The translations under genes and the position numbers were made by a program. Source: Mycolicibacterium arabiense (GTDB lineage: Bacteria > Actinomycetota > Actinomycetes > Mycobacteriales > Mycobacteriaceae). Taken from it: DNA of 64,000 nucleotides. Location of the stretch: NCBI RefSeq assembly GCF_010731815.2, contig NZ_AP022593.1:5456001-5520000 (forward strand), written 5' to 3'. The notes under the pieces were generated by a model. The model was not told where the DNA came from and did no database searches. It worked only from the letters and a program-made list of their open reading frames with translations. Positions 35,924 to 44,473 of the stretch are shown here, in pieces; the stretch's first letter is position 1, and each line of letters begins with the position of its first letter.

Positions 35924-37419
35924 GCGGGCTCCTTGCTTGACGTGGCGTTCAGTTCGGCGACGAGTTCGCGACGCAGGATCTTGCCGGTCGCGTTGGCGGG
36001 CAGTTCACTTCGGAAGACCACGCGGTCGGGGGTGCGTGACCCACGCAGTCGCGTGCGCACGTATGCGCGCAGTTCCTCGACGTCGGGGTCGGTGTCCGGT
36101 CGCGGCACGACGACGGCGACGATGATCTGCCCCCACTCCGGATCCTCGGCACCCACGACGGCGCAGTCGCGCACGTGCGGATGCTCGACCAGGACGTCCT
36201 CGATCTCGGCGGGGGCGATGTTCTCGCCGCCGCGGATGATCGTGTCGTCCGAGCGACCACCGATGAACAGGTATCCGTCGGCGTCGAGGTAGGCCACGTC
36301 GCGCGTGGGGAACCAGCCCTGCTCGTCGAGTACCGAGCCGATGTCGGTGTAGCGACCCGAGACCTGCTCGCCGCGGACGAACAGCTCGCCGGGTTCACCC
36401 GGGCCGAGGACGCTGCCGTCCTCGCCGCGGATCTGCACCTCGATCCCGGGAACCGGCTGACCGACGGAGCCGAGCCGCCGGGCGGCGCCGTCGTCGGTCG
36501 AGGCGAGTGCGGTGCGGTGGTCGTCGGGGGTCAGCACGGCGATGGTCGAGCTGGTCTCGGTCAGGCCGTAGGCGTTGACGAAGCCGACCTCGGGCAGCAG
36601 CGACAACGCCTTGCGCACCAGGGGCAGAGCGACCTTGGAGCCGCCGTAGGCGAGCGTGCGCAGCGACGGCAGAGTCACCTTGTCGGCGTCGAGCACGGCG
36701 ACGATCCGGTCGAGCATCGTGGGCACGACCGTCGCCGAGGTGACGTTCTCGGTGCCGACCAGACGGACCCACTCGTGCGCGTCGAAGTGCCGCAGGTACA
36801 CCATCTTTCGGCCGGCGTACAGGTTCGACAGGGCGGCGCCCACACCAGCGATGTGGTACGGCGGCACGCAGATCAGAGCCGCGTCGCCGGGGTCGGCCGA
36901 GGCGAACTCGACGGTGCCGGTGACGTAGCTCGTCAGGTTGTTGTGGGTGAGTTCGACGGCCTTCGGCTTGCTCGTGGTACCCGAGGTGAACAGCACGACG
37001 GCGACGGCGTCGGGATCGGCGAACTCCGTCACCGGCTCGGCGGCGCGGGCCGCCTCGACGAACTCGGCCGAGTCCATCAGCCGGTAGCCCTCGCCGACCG
37101 CGTCGCGGTATTCGGCGTCCACCACCACCAGGGGGTCGGGCAGCCGATCGAGCAGCGCTCGCAGACCGTCGGTCGACAGCCGGTAGTTCAATGGGGTGAC
37201 GGGAACCGCGGCGCGAGCCGAGGCGAACAGCAGCAGCGGCAGGATCGCGCCGCCGGTGCCGACGTAGGCGACGTGCCGGGCGCCGGATGCGGCCACGACG
37301 CCCGCTCCGCCGTCGGCGAGCGCACTCAATTCGCCAGTGCTGAGCCGGATGTCGTCGGACACGACGGCGGTCCGGTCGGGATCGCTGGACGCCATCTCCA
37401 GCAGCAGCGAGATACTCAT
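35920..37419 (-). CDS. AMP-forming acyl-CoA ligase
   Basis: A 499-residue adenylate-forming enzyme. AMP-binding motifs are complete: LFTSGTTSKPKAVELTHNN (P-loop), NAYGLTETSSTIA, and the hinge GRSDDTIIRGGENIAPAEIEDVL, ending in a catalytic lysine segment ANATGKILRRELV. It activates a carboxylic acid to its CoA thioester through an acyl-AMP. The acid is unknown; the neighbourhood points to a cyclic or branched acid. ATG at 37419 overlaps the SDR stop (ATGA). It is co-translated with the small protein downstream. Confidence 0.92.
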   Translation of the reverse strand: MSISLLLEMASSDPDRTAVVSDDIRLSTGELSALADGGAGVVAASGARHVAYVGTGGAILPLLLFASARAAVPVTPLNYRLSTDGLRALLDRLPDPLVVVDAEYRDAVGEGYRLMDSAEFVEAARAAEPVTEFADPDAVAVVLFTSGTTSKPKAVELTHNNLTSYVTGTVEFASADPGDAALICVPPYHIAGVGAALSNLYAGRKMVYLRHFDAHEWVRLVGTENVTSATVVPTMLDRIVAVLDADKVTLPSLRTLAYGGSKVALPLVRKALSLLPEVGFVNAYGLTETSSTIAVLTPDDHRTALASTDDGAARRLGSVGQPVPGIEVQIRGEDGSVLGPGEPGELFVRGEQVSGRYTDIGSVLDEQGWFPTRDVAYLDADGYLFIGGRSDDTIIRGGENIAPAEIEDVLVEHPHVRDCAVVGAEDPEWGQIIVAVVVPRPDTDPDVEELRAYVRTRLRGSRTPDRVVFRSELPANATGKILRRELVAELNATSSKEPA

Positions 37420-38249
37420 GACTTGTCCAGGAAGATATCCCACATCGGGTCGTCACCACCGCCGTACCGCGAGAGGTCGGTGACGCCCTCGGCCGTCAGC
37501 ACGTCCGCGTCCACGAACGTCCGTCCGTTCACCTCCGCGGCGGGCTTGGTCAGGATCGCGACCGCAGCGTCGGCCATGATGTCGCTGCTGCGCGACCTCC
37601 GGACGAGTTCGTTGCCGGAGGCCAGGTTCGTCACGGCCGACGTCGCGATGTAGGTCTGCGGCCACAGACAGCTGAACGCGATGCCTGCGTCGGCGTATTC
37701 GGCGGCCCAGCCCAGGGACAGCAGCGTCATCCCGTACTTGGACAGCGTGTAGGACGGGTGCGCGCCGAGCCAGTACGGGTTCATGTTCAGCGGCGGGGAG
37801 ATCGTCATGACGTGAGCGGCCGGGGACTCGCGCAGGTGCGGGAGCGCTGCCTTGGTGAGCAGGAACGTGCCGCGCACGTTGATGTCCATCATCAGGTCGA
37901 ACTTCTTGGCCGACAGATCCTCGGTGGGCTCGGTGGAGATCGCGCTGGCGTTGTTCACGACGACGTCGATGCCGCCGAAGTGTTCGACGGCCGCGTCCAC
38001 CGCGCGCGCGACGTCCTCTTCCTTGCGGACGTCGCCCACGACGGCAAGGCCCTTGCCGCCCGCGGCTTCGACCTCGGCCACCGCGGTGTGCACGGTCCCG
38101 GGCAGCTTGGGATGCGGCTCGCCGGTCTTGGCGAGCAGGACGACGTTGGCGCCGAGCCGGGCCGCGCCCAGCGCGATGGCCAGTCCGATGCCGCGGCTGC
38201 CGCCCGACAGCACCAGTGTCCGATCGGCGAGCGGCCGCTGGTCGCTCAT
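37416..38249 (-). CDS. SDR family oxidoreductase, HSDL2-like
   Basis: A 277-residue SDR. The NAD(P) motif SGGSRGIGLAIALGAARLGANVVLLAKT and the segment KLPGTVHTAVAEVEAAGG resemble the hydroxysteroid-dehydrogenase-like 2 (HSDL2) subgroup; the catalytic motif is YTLSKYG near residue 165. It probably oxidises or reduces a beta-hydroxy/keto acyl compound. ATG at 38249. It leads the minus-strand unit SDR-ligase-small protein and faces the mutase operon across a 251-bp region that carries two copies of a 23-bp repeat. Confidence 0.86.
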   Translation of the reverse strand: MSDQRPLADRTLVLSGGSRGIGLAIALGAARLGANVVLLAKTGEPHPKLPGTVHTAVAEVEAAGGKGLAVVGDVRKEEDVARAVDAAVEHFGGIDVVVNNASAISTEPTEDLSAKKFDLMMDINVRGTFLLTKAALPHLRESPAAHVMTISPPLNMNPYWLGAHPSYTLSKYGMTLLSLGWAAEYADAGIAFSCLWPQTYIATSAVTNLASGNELVRRSRSSDIMADAAVAILTKPAAEVNGRTFVDADVLTAEGVTDLSRYGGGDDPMWDIFLDKS

Positions 38250-38327
38250 GATCGATACCGCCTCGGCGCTCGCTGGCTCGTCATGCGTCTCCTCGTCGTC
38301 GATGCCCCGATCGTAACCGACCGACAG

Positions 38328-38350
38328 TGGCATTCTCATTTTTCGCAAGT
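38328..38350. repeat. 23-bp direct repeat, copy 1 (regulatory)
   Basis: TGGCATTCTCATTTTT followed by CGCAAGT. It matches the copy at 38465-38487 at 22 of 23 positions. Both contain the ATTCTC half-site seen in other promoters of the island. It is nearer the SDR start and may be an operator for that gene. Confidence 0.75.
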
Positions 38351-38463
38351 GTCATGCTCGCATGGCGGCCGACGGCCTGGCTAGGACTAACGGTGCGGGC
38401 GACCAGCGATGCGTTGACGTGCTGGAGGAGTCCGGCGGCGTGGGGTGTTTCCGTCCTGCGGTA

Positions 38464-38492
38464 TTGGCATTCTCATTTTTTGCAAGTACGTT
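38464..38492 (+). promoter_or_regulatory. Mutase operon promoter containing repeat copy 2 (38465-38487)
   Basis: TTGGCA (38464-38469), a 17-nt spacer and TACGTT (38487-38492) form a good -35/-10 pair 8 nt before the ATG at 38501. The 23-bp repeat with ATTCTC fills the spacer, an ideal position for a repressor. A near leaderless transcript is predicted. Confidence 0.6.
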
Positions 38493-38500
38493 ATCAACCG

Positions 38501-40078
38501 ATGAGTGACCTCGTTCAGACCCCATCGGGCATCCCGCTCAACCCGGTGTACGGGCCCGCCGACCGCACGGAAGATCCGCCTGCGCCCGGCGAGTACCCGT
38601 TCACCCGGGGCAATTTCGCGTCCGGATACCGCGGCAAGACGTGGACCTTCCGGCAGTATTCGGGATTCGGCACCGCCGAGGAGTCGAACCAGCGTTATCG
38701 ATACCTCCTGGGCCAGGGTGGCACCGGCTTGTCGGTCGCCCTCGACCTGCCGACCCAGTGCGGTTACGACTCCGACGACGAGGAGTACGGCGAGGAGGTC
38801 GGCCGCGTCGGCGTTGCCGTCGACACCCTCGCCGACGCCGAGATCTTGTTCGACGGCATCCCGTTGGACCAGATCAGCACCAGCTTCACGATCAACGGCA
38901 CCGCGGCGATCCTGCTGGCGTTCTACGTCGCCGCTGCCGAGAAGAAGGGCGTGCCGCGGGAGAAGCTCACCGGCACGATCCAGAACGACATCCTCAAGGA
39001 GTACGCGTCGCGCGGCACCTGGATCTGGCCGCCGGAACCGTCGCTGCGGCTCATCGCCGACACCATCGAGTTCTGCGCGGCCGAGGTGCCACGGTTCAAC
39101 GCGATCTCGGTGGCGGGCGCCCACTTCCGCGATGCCGGCGCCAACGCCGTCCAGGAGATGGCGTTCACCCTGGCCGACGGCGTCACCTACTGCGACACCG
39201 TCGTGGAGCGCGGCCGAATGAGCATCGACAAGTTCGCGCCGCAGATCTCGTTCTTCTTCTACACCCACGGCGACTTCTTCGAAGAGATCGCCAAGTACCG
39301 CGCCGGCCGCAGGCGGTGGGCCACGATCGTGCGCGAGCGCTACGGCTCCACCAGTGACAAGGCGTCGATGTTCCGGTTCGGCTGCGTGTCGGGCGGTGCG
39401 TCGCTGTACGCCCCCCAGGCGCAGAACAACCTGGTGCGGGTGGCGTACGAGTCCCTGGCCTCGGTGCTCGGCGGCGTGCAGTCGATGTTCACCGCCGCGT
39501 GGGACGAGCCGTTCGCCTTGCCCAGCGAGGAATCCGCGACGCTGGCGCTGCGGACCCAGCAGATCCTCGCCTACGAGACCGGCGTGGCGAAGGTCGCCGA
39601 TCCGCTCGGTGGGTCGTACTTCGTGGAGGCGCTGACCGACGCCACCGAGGAGAAGATCATCGAGATCATGGCCGACCTCGAGCAGCACGGCGGCATGGTG
39701 CGCTGCATCGAGGACGGCTACCTGCAGGGTCTGATCGCCGACGAGGCCTACAAGATCCACAGGGAGGTCGAGTCGGGTGAGCGTCCGGTGGTCGGCGTCA
39801 ACAAGTTCGTCGTCGACGAGCCCGCACCCGACCTGGCGACCTACGAGCTGGACGCCGAGGGTCGAGATCTGCAGCTCAAGCGGCTGGCCAGGGTCAAGGC
39901 CGACCGCGACGACGTGGCGGTCAAGGAAGCCCTTGCCGCACTGGCTCGTTCGGCCGAGGGCGACGACAACCTCATGCACCGGTTGATCGACTGCGCCAAC
40001 GCCTACTGCACCGTCGGCGAGATGGTGACCACGCTCAAGGCGGTCTGGGGCGAATTCCAGCAGCCGGTGGTGTTCTAG
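38501..40078 (+). CDS. B12-dependent acyl-CoA mutase, large (catalytic) subunit
   Basis: A 525-residue catalytic subunit of the methylmalonyl-CoA mutase superfamily without the B12 domain, so it must pair with the next gene product. Aligned by eye with Propionibacterium MCM (offset 36): Y53 (MCM Y89) and R171 (R207) are kept, H208 (H244) is kept, but Y243 is replaced by A207 (SVAGAHF). A80 occupies the position that is Asp117 in 2-hydroxyisobutyryl-CoA mutase, so it is not of that type, and isobutyryl-CoA mutases change Y89 and R207. A dicarboxylic or bulkier branched acyl-CoA substrate is therefore possible. ATG at 38501 is preceded by the promoter above. Confidence 0.9.
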   Translation: MSDLVQTPSGIPLNPVYGPADRTEDPPAPGEYPFTRGNFASGYRGKTWTFRQYSGFGTAEESNQRYRYLLGQGGTGLSVALDLPTQCGYDSDDEEYGEEVGRVGVAVDTLADAEILFDGIPLDQISTSFTINGTAAILLAFYVAAAEKKGVPREKLTGTIQNDILKEYASRGTWIWPPEPSLRLIADTIEFCAAEVPRFNAISVAGAHFRDAGANAVQEMAFTLADGVTYCDTVVERGRMSIDKFAPQISFFFYTHGDFFEEIAKYRAGRRRWATIVRERYGSTSDKASMFRFGCVSGGASLYAPQAQNNLVRVAYESLASVLGGVQSMFTAAWDEPFALPSEESATLALRTQQILAYETGVAKVADPLGGSYFVEALTDATEEKIIEIMADLEQHGGMVRCIEDGYLQGLIADEAYKIHREVESGERPVVGVNKFVVDEPAPDLATYELDAEGRDLQLKRLARVKADRDDVAVKEALAALARSAEGDDNLMHRLIDCANAYCTVGEMVTTLKAVWGEFQQPVVF

Positions 40079-40100
40079 TGGCACGCACCCGAGGAGCAAA

Positions 40101-40529
40101 GTGACGACCGATTCGGTGAGCATCCAGCCGGCGCGGGTGCTGGTGGCCAAACCCGGCCTCGACGGGCACGACCGCGGCGCCAAGATCGTTGCGCGCACGT
40201 TGCGCGACGCCGGGTTCGAGGTGATCTACACGGGCATCCGGCAGCGCATCGAGGACATCGTGTCGATCGCACTGCAGGAGGACGTCAGTCTCGTCGGCCT
40301 GTCGATCCTGTCCGGGGCACACGTGGCGCTGACCGCCCGGACCGTCGATGCGTTGCGGGCGGCCGACGCCGGCGACATCGCGGTCGTCGTGGGCGGCACG
40401 ATCCCCGAGTCGGACGTGCAGAAGCTGCTCGATGCCGGTGCGGCAGCGGTCTTCCCGACCGGTACGCCGCTGGACACCCTGGTGCGCGACGTGCGGGCGT
40501 TGACCGAGAAGGCGGGGAGTGACTCGTGA
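40101..40529 (+). CDS. B12-dependent acyl-CoA mutase, small (cobalamin-binding) subunit
   Basis: A 142-residue cobalamin-binding subunit. The base-off/His-on motif D21-x-H23-x-x-G26 (GLDGHDRGAK) supplies the lower axial His, and SLVGLSILSGAH and VVVGGTIPE follow, as in B12 domains of mutases. It would assemble with the large subunit to carry adenosylcobalamin and run the radical carbon-skeleton rearrangement. The start is GTG at 40101, 22 bp after the large subunit; the stop overlaps the LLM gene (GTGA). Confidence 0.94.
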   Translation: MTTDSVSIQPARVLVAKPGLDGHDRGAKIVARTLRDAGFEVIYTGIRQRIEDIVSIALQEDVSLVGLSILSGAHVALTARTVDALRAADAGDIAVVVGGTIPESDVQKLLDAGAAAVFPTGTPLDTLVRDVRALTEKAGSDS

Positions 40530-41482
40530 GACTGGGCGTGATGATCGGGGCCGAGCGGGGCGACATGGCCCGCAAGGTCACGAAGTTGGTCGCCGACATC
40601 GAGTGGGCCGAGGCGGCGGGCATGGACACCGCGTGGATGCCACAGGTCCCCGACGACTTCGACTGTCTGACCATGGTGGCGCTGATGGCGGCGCACACCA
40701 CTCGGATCGAGCTGGGCACGGCCGTCGTCCCACTGCAGGCGCAGCATCCCATAGCCCTTGCGCGTCAGGCGCTCTCGATACACGCCATGGCCGGCGGGCG
40801 GCTGGCGCTGGGCGTCGGACCGTCGCACCACTGGATCGTCCGGGACATGCTGGGCCTGCCGTATGAGAAGCCCGCGGCCTACACGCGCGACTACCTCGAG
40901 GTGTTGGCCGCAGCGACGGCGGGACCCGGGCCTGTCGACGTGGAGAACGGTTCGTTCACGGTGCACAACCCCACCGCGCTCGGCGCTGCCACGCCGATGC
41001 CGGTGCTGGTGGCGGCGCTCGGCCCGGTCATGTTGCAGATCGCCGGGGAACGCGCCGACGGAACCGTGCTGTGGATGGCCGACGAGAAGGCCATCGGCGA
41101 TCACATCGCACCGAAGATCAACAAGGCTGCCGCCGAGGCAGGGCGACCCGCACCGCGCGTCGTCGCGGGCATCCCGGTCTGCCTGTGCGCCAACTCGGAG
41201 ATCGACGCGGCGAAGGAGCGTGCCAACCGCATCCTGTCGGAGGCCGAGACGTCGCCGAACTACCAGCGTCTGCTCGACCGCGGTGACGCCCGCAACGTGG
41301 GTGACCTGTGCGCGGCAGGCGACGAGGAGTCGATCCTGAAGCGATTCAAGCAGTTCGCAGACGCGGGAGTGACCGATCTGTCGGTGCGGCTGCTGCCGAT
41401 CGGCGACAACCGCGACGAACTCATCGCGTCGAAGTACCGGACGCGAGAGGTGATCGCGGAGCTGGCCAAGCAGGTGCGATGA
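40526..41482 (+). CDS. LLM class oxidoreductase, probably F420-dependent
   Basis: A 318-residue luciferase-like protein of TIGR03564-type appearance. Conserved elements include RLGVMIGAERGD, VADIEWAEAAGMDTAWMPQV, ALTARQALSIHAMAGGRLALGVG-like segments and GVGPSHHWIV. Members in mycobacteria use the deazaflavin F420 as hydride carrier. It overlaps the mutase small subunit by 4 bp and is linked by a mini-ORF to the CaiB gene, so it is expressed with the mutase. It may oxidise or reduce an alcohol or double bond of the same substrate family. GTG start at 40526. Confidence 0.85.
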   Translation: MRLGVMIGAERGDMARKVTKLVADIEWAEAAGMDTAWMPQVPDDFDCLTMVALMAAHTTRIELGTAVVPLQAQHPIALARQALSIHAMAGGRLALGVGPSHHWIVRDMLGLPYEKPAAYTRDYLEVLAAATAGPGPVDVENGSFTVHNPTALGAATPMPVLVAALGPVMLQIAGERADGTVLWMADEKAIGDHIAPKINKAAAEAGRPAPRVVAGIPVCLCANSEIDAAKERANRILSEAETSPNYQRLLDRGDARNVGDLCAAGDEESILKRFKQFADAGVTDLSVRLLPIGDNRDELIASKYRTREVIAELAKQVR

Positions 41483-41506
41483 GCGCTTGCGCGAAGAGCC
41501 GAGGGG
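41478..41506 (+). repeat. Short intergenic repeat with Shine-Dalgarno, copy 1
   Basis: A 29-bp element whose first 20 bases (GATGAGCGCTTGCGCGAAGA) are identical to a copy at 44441-44469. It ends in GAGGGG, which acts as the ribosome binding site of the following gene. It starts on the stop codon of the preceding gene. Confidence 0.75.
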
Positions 41507-41514
41507 CGCGATGA
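41479..41514 (+). CDS. 11-residue mini-ORF bridging two genes
   Basis: ATG at 41479 overlaps the TGA of the LLM gene, and the mini-ORF (MSACAKSRGAR) stops with a TGA that overlaps the ATG of the CaiB gene at 41511. Ribosomes could pass from one gene to the next through it. A comparable start (MSACAKNGG) occurs at 44442. Coding is unproven; the element may act only as a coupling device or because of the repeat sequence. Confidence 0.35.
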   Translation: MSACAKSRGAR

Positions 41515-42560
41515 GCGCTCCGCTCGCGGGCATCCGGATCCTCGAGGTCGGCGTCATGCTCGCAGGCCCGTACGCCACGATGATGCTGGCCGACCTCGGC
41601 GCCGAGGTTATCAAGGTGGAGCCTCCGGGCGGGGAGATCTCGCGTCAGGTGAGCGACAGCTACTTCGCCAGCTTGAATCGCAACAAGCGCAGTGTCTGCC
41701 TGGATCTCGCCTCGGCGGCGGGACGGCAGCGGCTCGGTGAACTCGCCGCGGATTCGCATGCGCTGCTGGTGAACATGAAGCCGTCGGTGATCCGCAAGCT
41801 CGGGCTGACCTATGACGCCATGCGTGAGTTCAATCCGAAGTTGGTGTGCGTGGCGCTCACCGGCTACGGGCTCGACGGGGGAGACGATCCCGCGTTCGAC
41901 TACGTGGTGCAGGCGGCCACGGGTGTCGCCGCGATGACCGGCGACCCCGACGGCCCCCCGACGCTGCCCGGGTACTCCTCGGCCGACAACTCGACGGGGC
42001 TGACCGCGGCACTGGGACTGCTGGCCCAGGTGGTGTCCGGCCGGGGCGGCCAAGTGGACGTGTCACTGCGCGACGTCATGTTGTCGCAGCTGAACTACCG
42101 TGCGGCGGCGTATCTGAACGACGGGGTGGCACCGCGCCGCCATCCCAACGGTGCCCACTCCTATTACGTTCCGGCGCAACTGTTTCCGACCGCCGATGGC
42201 CACCTGGCGCTGTTCATCACCCACGACGGCTTCTGGAAGTCGTTCGCCGGCGAGGCGGGCATCGGCGGTTTCGAGAAGATGGCCGACCGCGCGGCGCGCC
42301 GCGACGACGTGCTGGAGCTGGTGACCGCGGTGTTGGCCACCGACACGGCGAGGGGATGGGAGCAACGGTTGCGACCGCTGGGCATTCCCGCGGCGGCAGT
42401 GCGCTCGCTGCCCGAAGCGCTCGAGGCGACTCCGGAGGCGGTCGTCACCGCCGGGGAATTCCGGCTGGTCGGTGGGTCGGTCAAGGTCGGCGGCTACGAC
42501 CCGCAGTACCGTCCGGCGCCGACCCTCGACGAGTACTCCGCCGGGACTCAGTCGTCGTAG
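41511..42560 (+). CDS. CaiB/BaiF family CoA-transferase
   Basis: A 349-residue family III CoA-transferase. The N-terminus GIRILEVGVMLAGPYATMMLADLGAEVIKVEPPGG and the segment LNRNKRSVCLDL are hallmarks; in this family an Asp (near residue 170, in the EADNSTG-like region AD NSTG) takes part in the covalent intermediate. It would move CoA between acids, providing an ATP-free way to activate the substrate. It is the last gene of the mutase operon, and its 3' end overlaps the convergent ferredoxin gene by 13 bp. ATG at 41511 with GAGGGG upstream. Confidence 0.88.
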   Translation: MSAPLAGIRILEVGVMLAGPYATMMLADLGAEVIKVEPPGGEISRQVSDSYFASLNRNKRSVCLDLASAAGRQRLGELAADSHALLVNMKPSVIRKLGLTYDAMREFNPKLVCVALTGYGLDGGDDPAFDYVVQAATGVAAMTGDPDGPPTLPGYSSADNSTGLTAALGLLAQVVSGRGGQVDVSLRDVMLSQLNYRAAAYLNDGVAPRRHPNGAHSYYVPAQLFPTADGHLALFITHDGFWKSFAGEAGIGGFEKMADRAARRDDVLELVTAVLATDTARGWEQRLRPLGIPAAAVRSLPEALEATPEAVVTAGEFRLVGGSVKVGGYDPQYRPAPTLDEYSAGTQSS

Positions 42561-42856
42561 CTGATCTCGATGTCCGCAGTGTCGGGGACGGCTTGGCAGG
42601 TGAGGATGTATCCCTCTTCGACCTCGTCCTCGTCGAGGGCGTCGTTCACGCGCATCGTGGCCTTGCCCGAGATCAACTTGGCCATGCACGTTCCGCAGTT
42701 GCCTGCCTCGCAGGAGAACGGCGGACCCATGCCGGCGCGCCGCGCCGACTCGAGCAGCGTCTCGCCGGGCTTCATGGCGACGGAGGCCCTCTTGCGGTCG
42801 AGGAGGATCTTCACCTCGCCACCGGCCTCGGCGGTCGGTAGGGGGTCTGCAGTCAT
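42548..42856 (-). CDS. Plant-type 2Fe-2S ferredoxin
   Basis: A 102-residue ferredoxin with cysteines C49, C54, C57 and C87 (CX4CX2CX29C), the plant-type [2Fe-2S] spacing. An acidic patch (DALDEDEVEEG) offers a docking surface. The ATG at 42856 is preferred because AGGAG lies 8 nt upstream; an ATG at 42874 is in frame. It could feed electrons to an oxygenase or P450; none lies next to it. It is divergent from the second ligase with the exact palindrome between them, so the two are probably co-regulated. Confidence 0.9.
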   Translation of the reverse strand: MTADPLPTAEAGGEVKILLDRKRASVAMKPGETLLESARRAGMGPPFSCEAGNCGTCMAKLISGKATMRVNDALDEDEVEEGYILTCQAVPDTADIEISYDD

Positions 42857-42891
42857 CGCGCTCACTCCTGGCATTGAGATTCTGTCTCTGC

Positions 42892-42906
42892 GAGAATACT
42901 ATTCTC
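42892..42906. promoter_or_regulatory. 15-bp palindromic operator, copy 1 (GAGAATACTATTCTC)
   Basis: A perfect dyad around a central base in the divergent ferredoxin/ligase promoter. An identical 15-mer lies at 48905-48919. A further half-site (TATTCTCAA, 42921-42929) follows toward the ligase and may overlap its -10. Confidence 0.8.
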
Positions 42907-42984
42907 CATTATTGATAGGCTATTCTCAACAGTCATTCTGCGTCATCGCCCGGTCGGGCGATCAGCCGGGGAAGGGGTCGACAA

Positions 42985-44442
42985 GTGCCTGATCCGGTCG
43001 TCCCCAATGCTTCCGTTCCCGAGCCTTCCGTCCGCACACCTCCCATCCTTGCCTTCGGTGACCGGCAGTACACCAGATCCCAGCTCGATGCGCTCACCAG
43101 CGGCATGGCCACCGTGCTGGAGGAGCGTGGCGTGCGCGCCGGAGACCGTGTGGCGCTGATGTCGTCGAACCGGCCGGAGTTCGTCGTCGCGCTGCATGCA
43201 ATCTGGCGACTCGGTGCGGCGGTGGTCCTGCTCAGCACGGCGTGGAAGCGCGCCGAGGTCGATCACGCGCTGGCCCTGACCCGACCGTCGCACGCCGTGG
43301 GGGATCACCCGGTGCTGGCCGACGCCATGCCGATGCTCGAGTTGGACCAGCCGGTCACGCCGGGCCGGCGGACATTCGACGCGCCCGATCCCGCCTCAGA
43401 TGCGTTGTTCGTGTTCAGTTCGGGCACCACCGGCATGCCAAAGGCCGTCCGCCACACCCACGGTGCATTCGCGACGGCCGTGGCGCACTGGCGCACCGCG
43501 CTCGCGCTATCGAGCAGCGACCGCATGCAGATCATGACGCCGCCGTCGCACATTCTCGGGCTGCTGAACATCGCCACCGCGCTCGACGTGGGGGCGTGGA
43601 TCCGGCTGCACCCGCGCTTCGACGTCGACACGATGCTGCGGCACGTCGAATCCGACCGGATCACCGTTGAGATGGCCGTCGCACCCATCGCGCTCGCGCT
43701 CGCGGCGCACCCCCGGCTCGAGGACTACGACCTGTCGTCGCTGCGCTACGTCATGTGGTGCGCGACGCCGGTGACCCGGAGCGTCGCCGACCGGGTGACC
43801 GCCCGCGTCGGCGTCAACTGGGTCACCGCCTACGGCGCGAGCGAACTCCCGGTGATCACCTGCAACGTCCTTCGGGGCGCTCGGCTGGACACCGTCGGCC
43901 GTGCCGTTCCCGGTGTGCGGATCCGCATCGCGGACCTCGCGACCGGGGCGCCCGTGCCCGTCGGCGACGACGGCGAGATACAGGTGCTCTCCCCGACGGC
44001 GATGGCGGGCTACCTGCCCGACGACGCCACCGCCGATGCGTTCGACGACGGCTGGTATCGCACCGGCGACGTCGGCCACCTCGATGCGGATGGCTGGCTG
44101 CGGATCACCGACCGCACCAAGGAGATGATCAAGGTGCGCGGGTTCCAGGTGGCGCCTGCCGAGATCGAGGCCGTCCTGCACGGGCACCCGGCCGTCGCCG
44201 ACTGCGCGGTGTTCGGGGTGCCGGACGCCATCAGCGGAGAGGTCATCGTTGCCGCGGTGTCCCGTTGCGCCGCAGTCGAATCCGATGAACTGATCGAGCT
44301 GGTCGCCGACCGCCTCGCCTCCTACAAGCGGCCGAGCCGGGTCGCGTTCGTCGAGGAGATCCCTCGACTCCCCTCCGGAAAGGTGTTGCGCCGAGTGCTG
44401 AGAGAGCGCGTGATGGTCAGCGCGAAGACCGGAGGGCTGTGA
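42985..44442 (+). CDS. AMP-forming acyl-CoA ligase
   Basis: A 485-residue adenylate-forming enzyme. Motifs: VFSSGTTGMPKAVRHTHG (P-loop), VTAYGASELPVI, GYLPDDATADAFDDGWYRTGDVGHLDADG, and the hinge DRTKEMIKVRGFQVAPAEIEAVL with PSGKVLRRVLRE containing the catalytic lysine. It activates a carboxylic acid to its CoA ester. GTG start at 42985 with GAAGGGG upstream. It leads the operon ligase, fadE pair, hydratase; the stop touches the second short intergenic repeat. Confidence 0.92.
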   Translation: MPDPVVPNASVPEPSVRTPPILAFGDRQYTRSQLDALTSGMATVLEERGVRAGDRVALMSSNRPEFVVALHAIWRLGAAVVLLSTAWKRAEVDHALALTRPSHAVGDHPVLADAMPMLELDQPVTPGRRTFDAPDPASDALFVFSSGTTGMPKAVRHTHGAFATAVAHWRTALALSSSDRMQIMTPPSHILGLLNIATALDVGAWIRLHPRFDVDTMLRHVESDRITVEMAVAPIALALAAHPRLEDYDLSSLRYVMWCATPVTRSVADRVTARVGVNWVTAYGASELPVITCNVLRGARLDTVGRAVPGVRIRIADLATGAPVPVGDDGEIQVLSPTAMAGYLPDDATADAFDDGWYRTGDVGHLDADGWLRITDRTKEMIKVRGFQVAPAEIEAVLHGHPAVADCAVFGVPDAISGEVIVAAVSRCAAVESDELIELVADRLASYKRPSRVAFVEEIPRLPSGKVLRRVLRERVMVSAKTGGL

Positions 44443-44469
44443 TGAGCGCTTGCGCGAAGAACGGAGGGG
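44441..44469 (+). repeat. Short intergenic repeat with Shine-Dalgarno, copy 2
   Basis: The first 20 bases match copy 1 (41478-41497) exactly, followed by ACGGAGGGG, where GAGGGG serves the GTG at 44474. It begins on the ligase stop codon. A 15-residue mini-ORF beginning MSACAKNGG starts at 44442 and overlaps the start of the next gene in another frame. Confidence 0.75.
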
Positions 44470-44473
44470 TCCA

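Noticed and set aside
38250..38500. Cobalamin riboswitch upstream of the B12 mutase
   Set aside because: No B12-box sequence or suitable leader is present; the predicted transcript is almost leaderless.
38327..38500. An N-terminal extension of the mutase large subunit
   Set aside because: The extra residues are unlike any mutase and include both regulatory repeats; the ATG at 38501 follows a good promoter.
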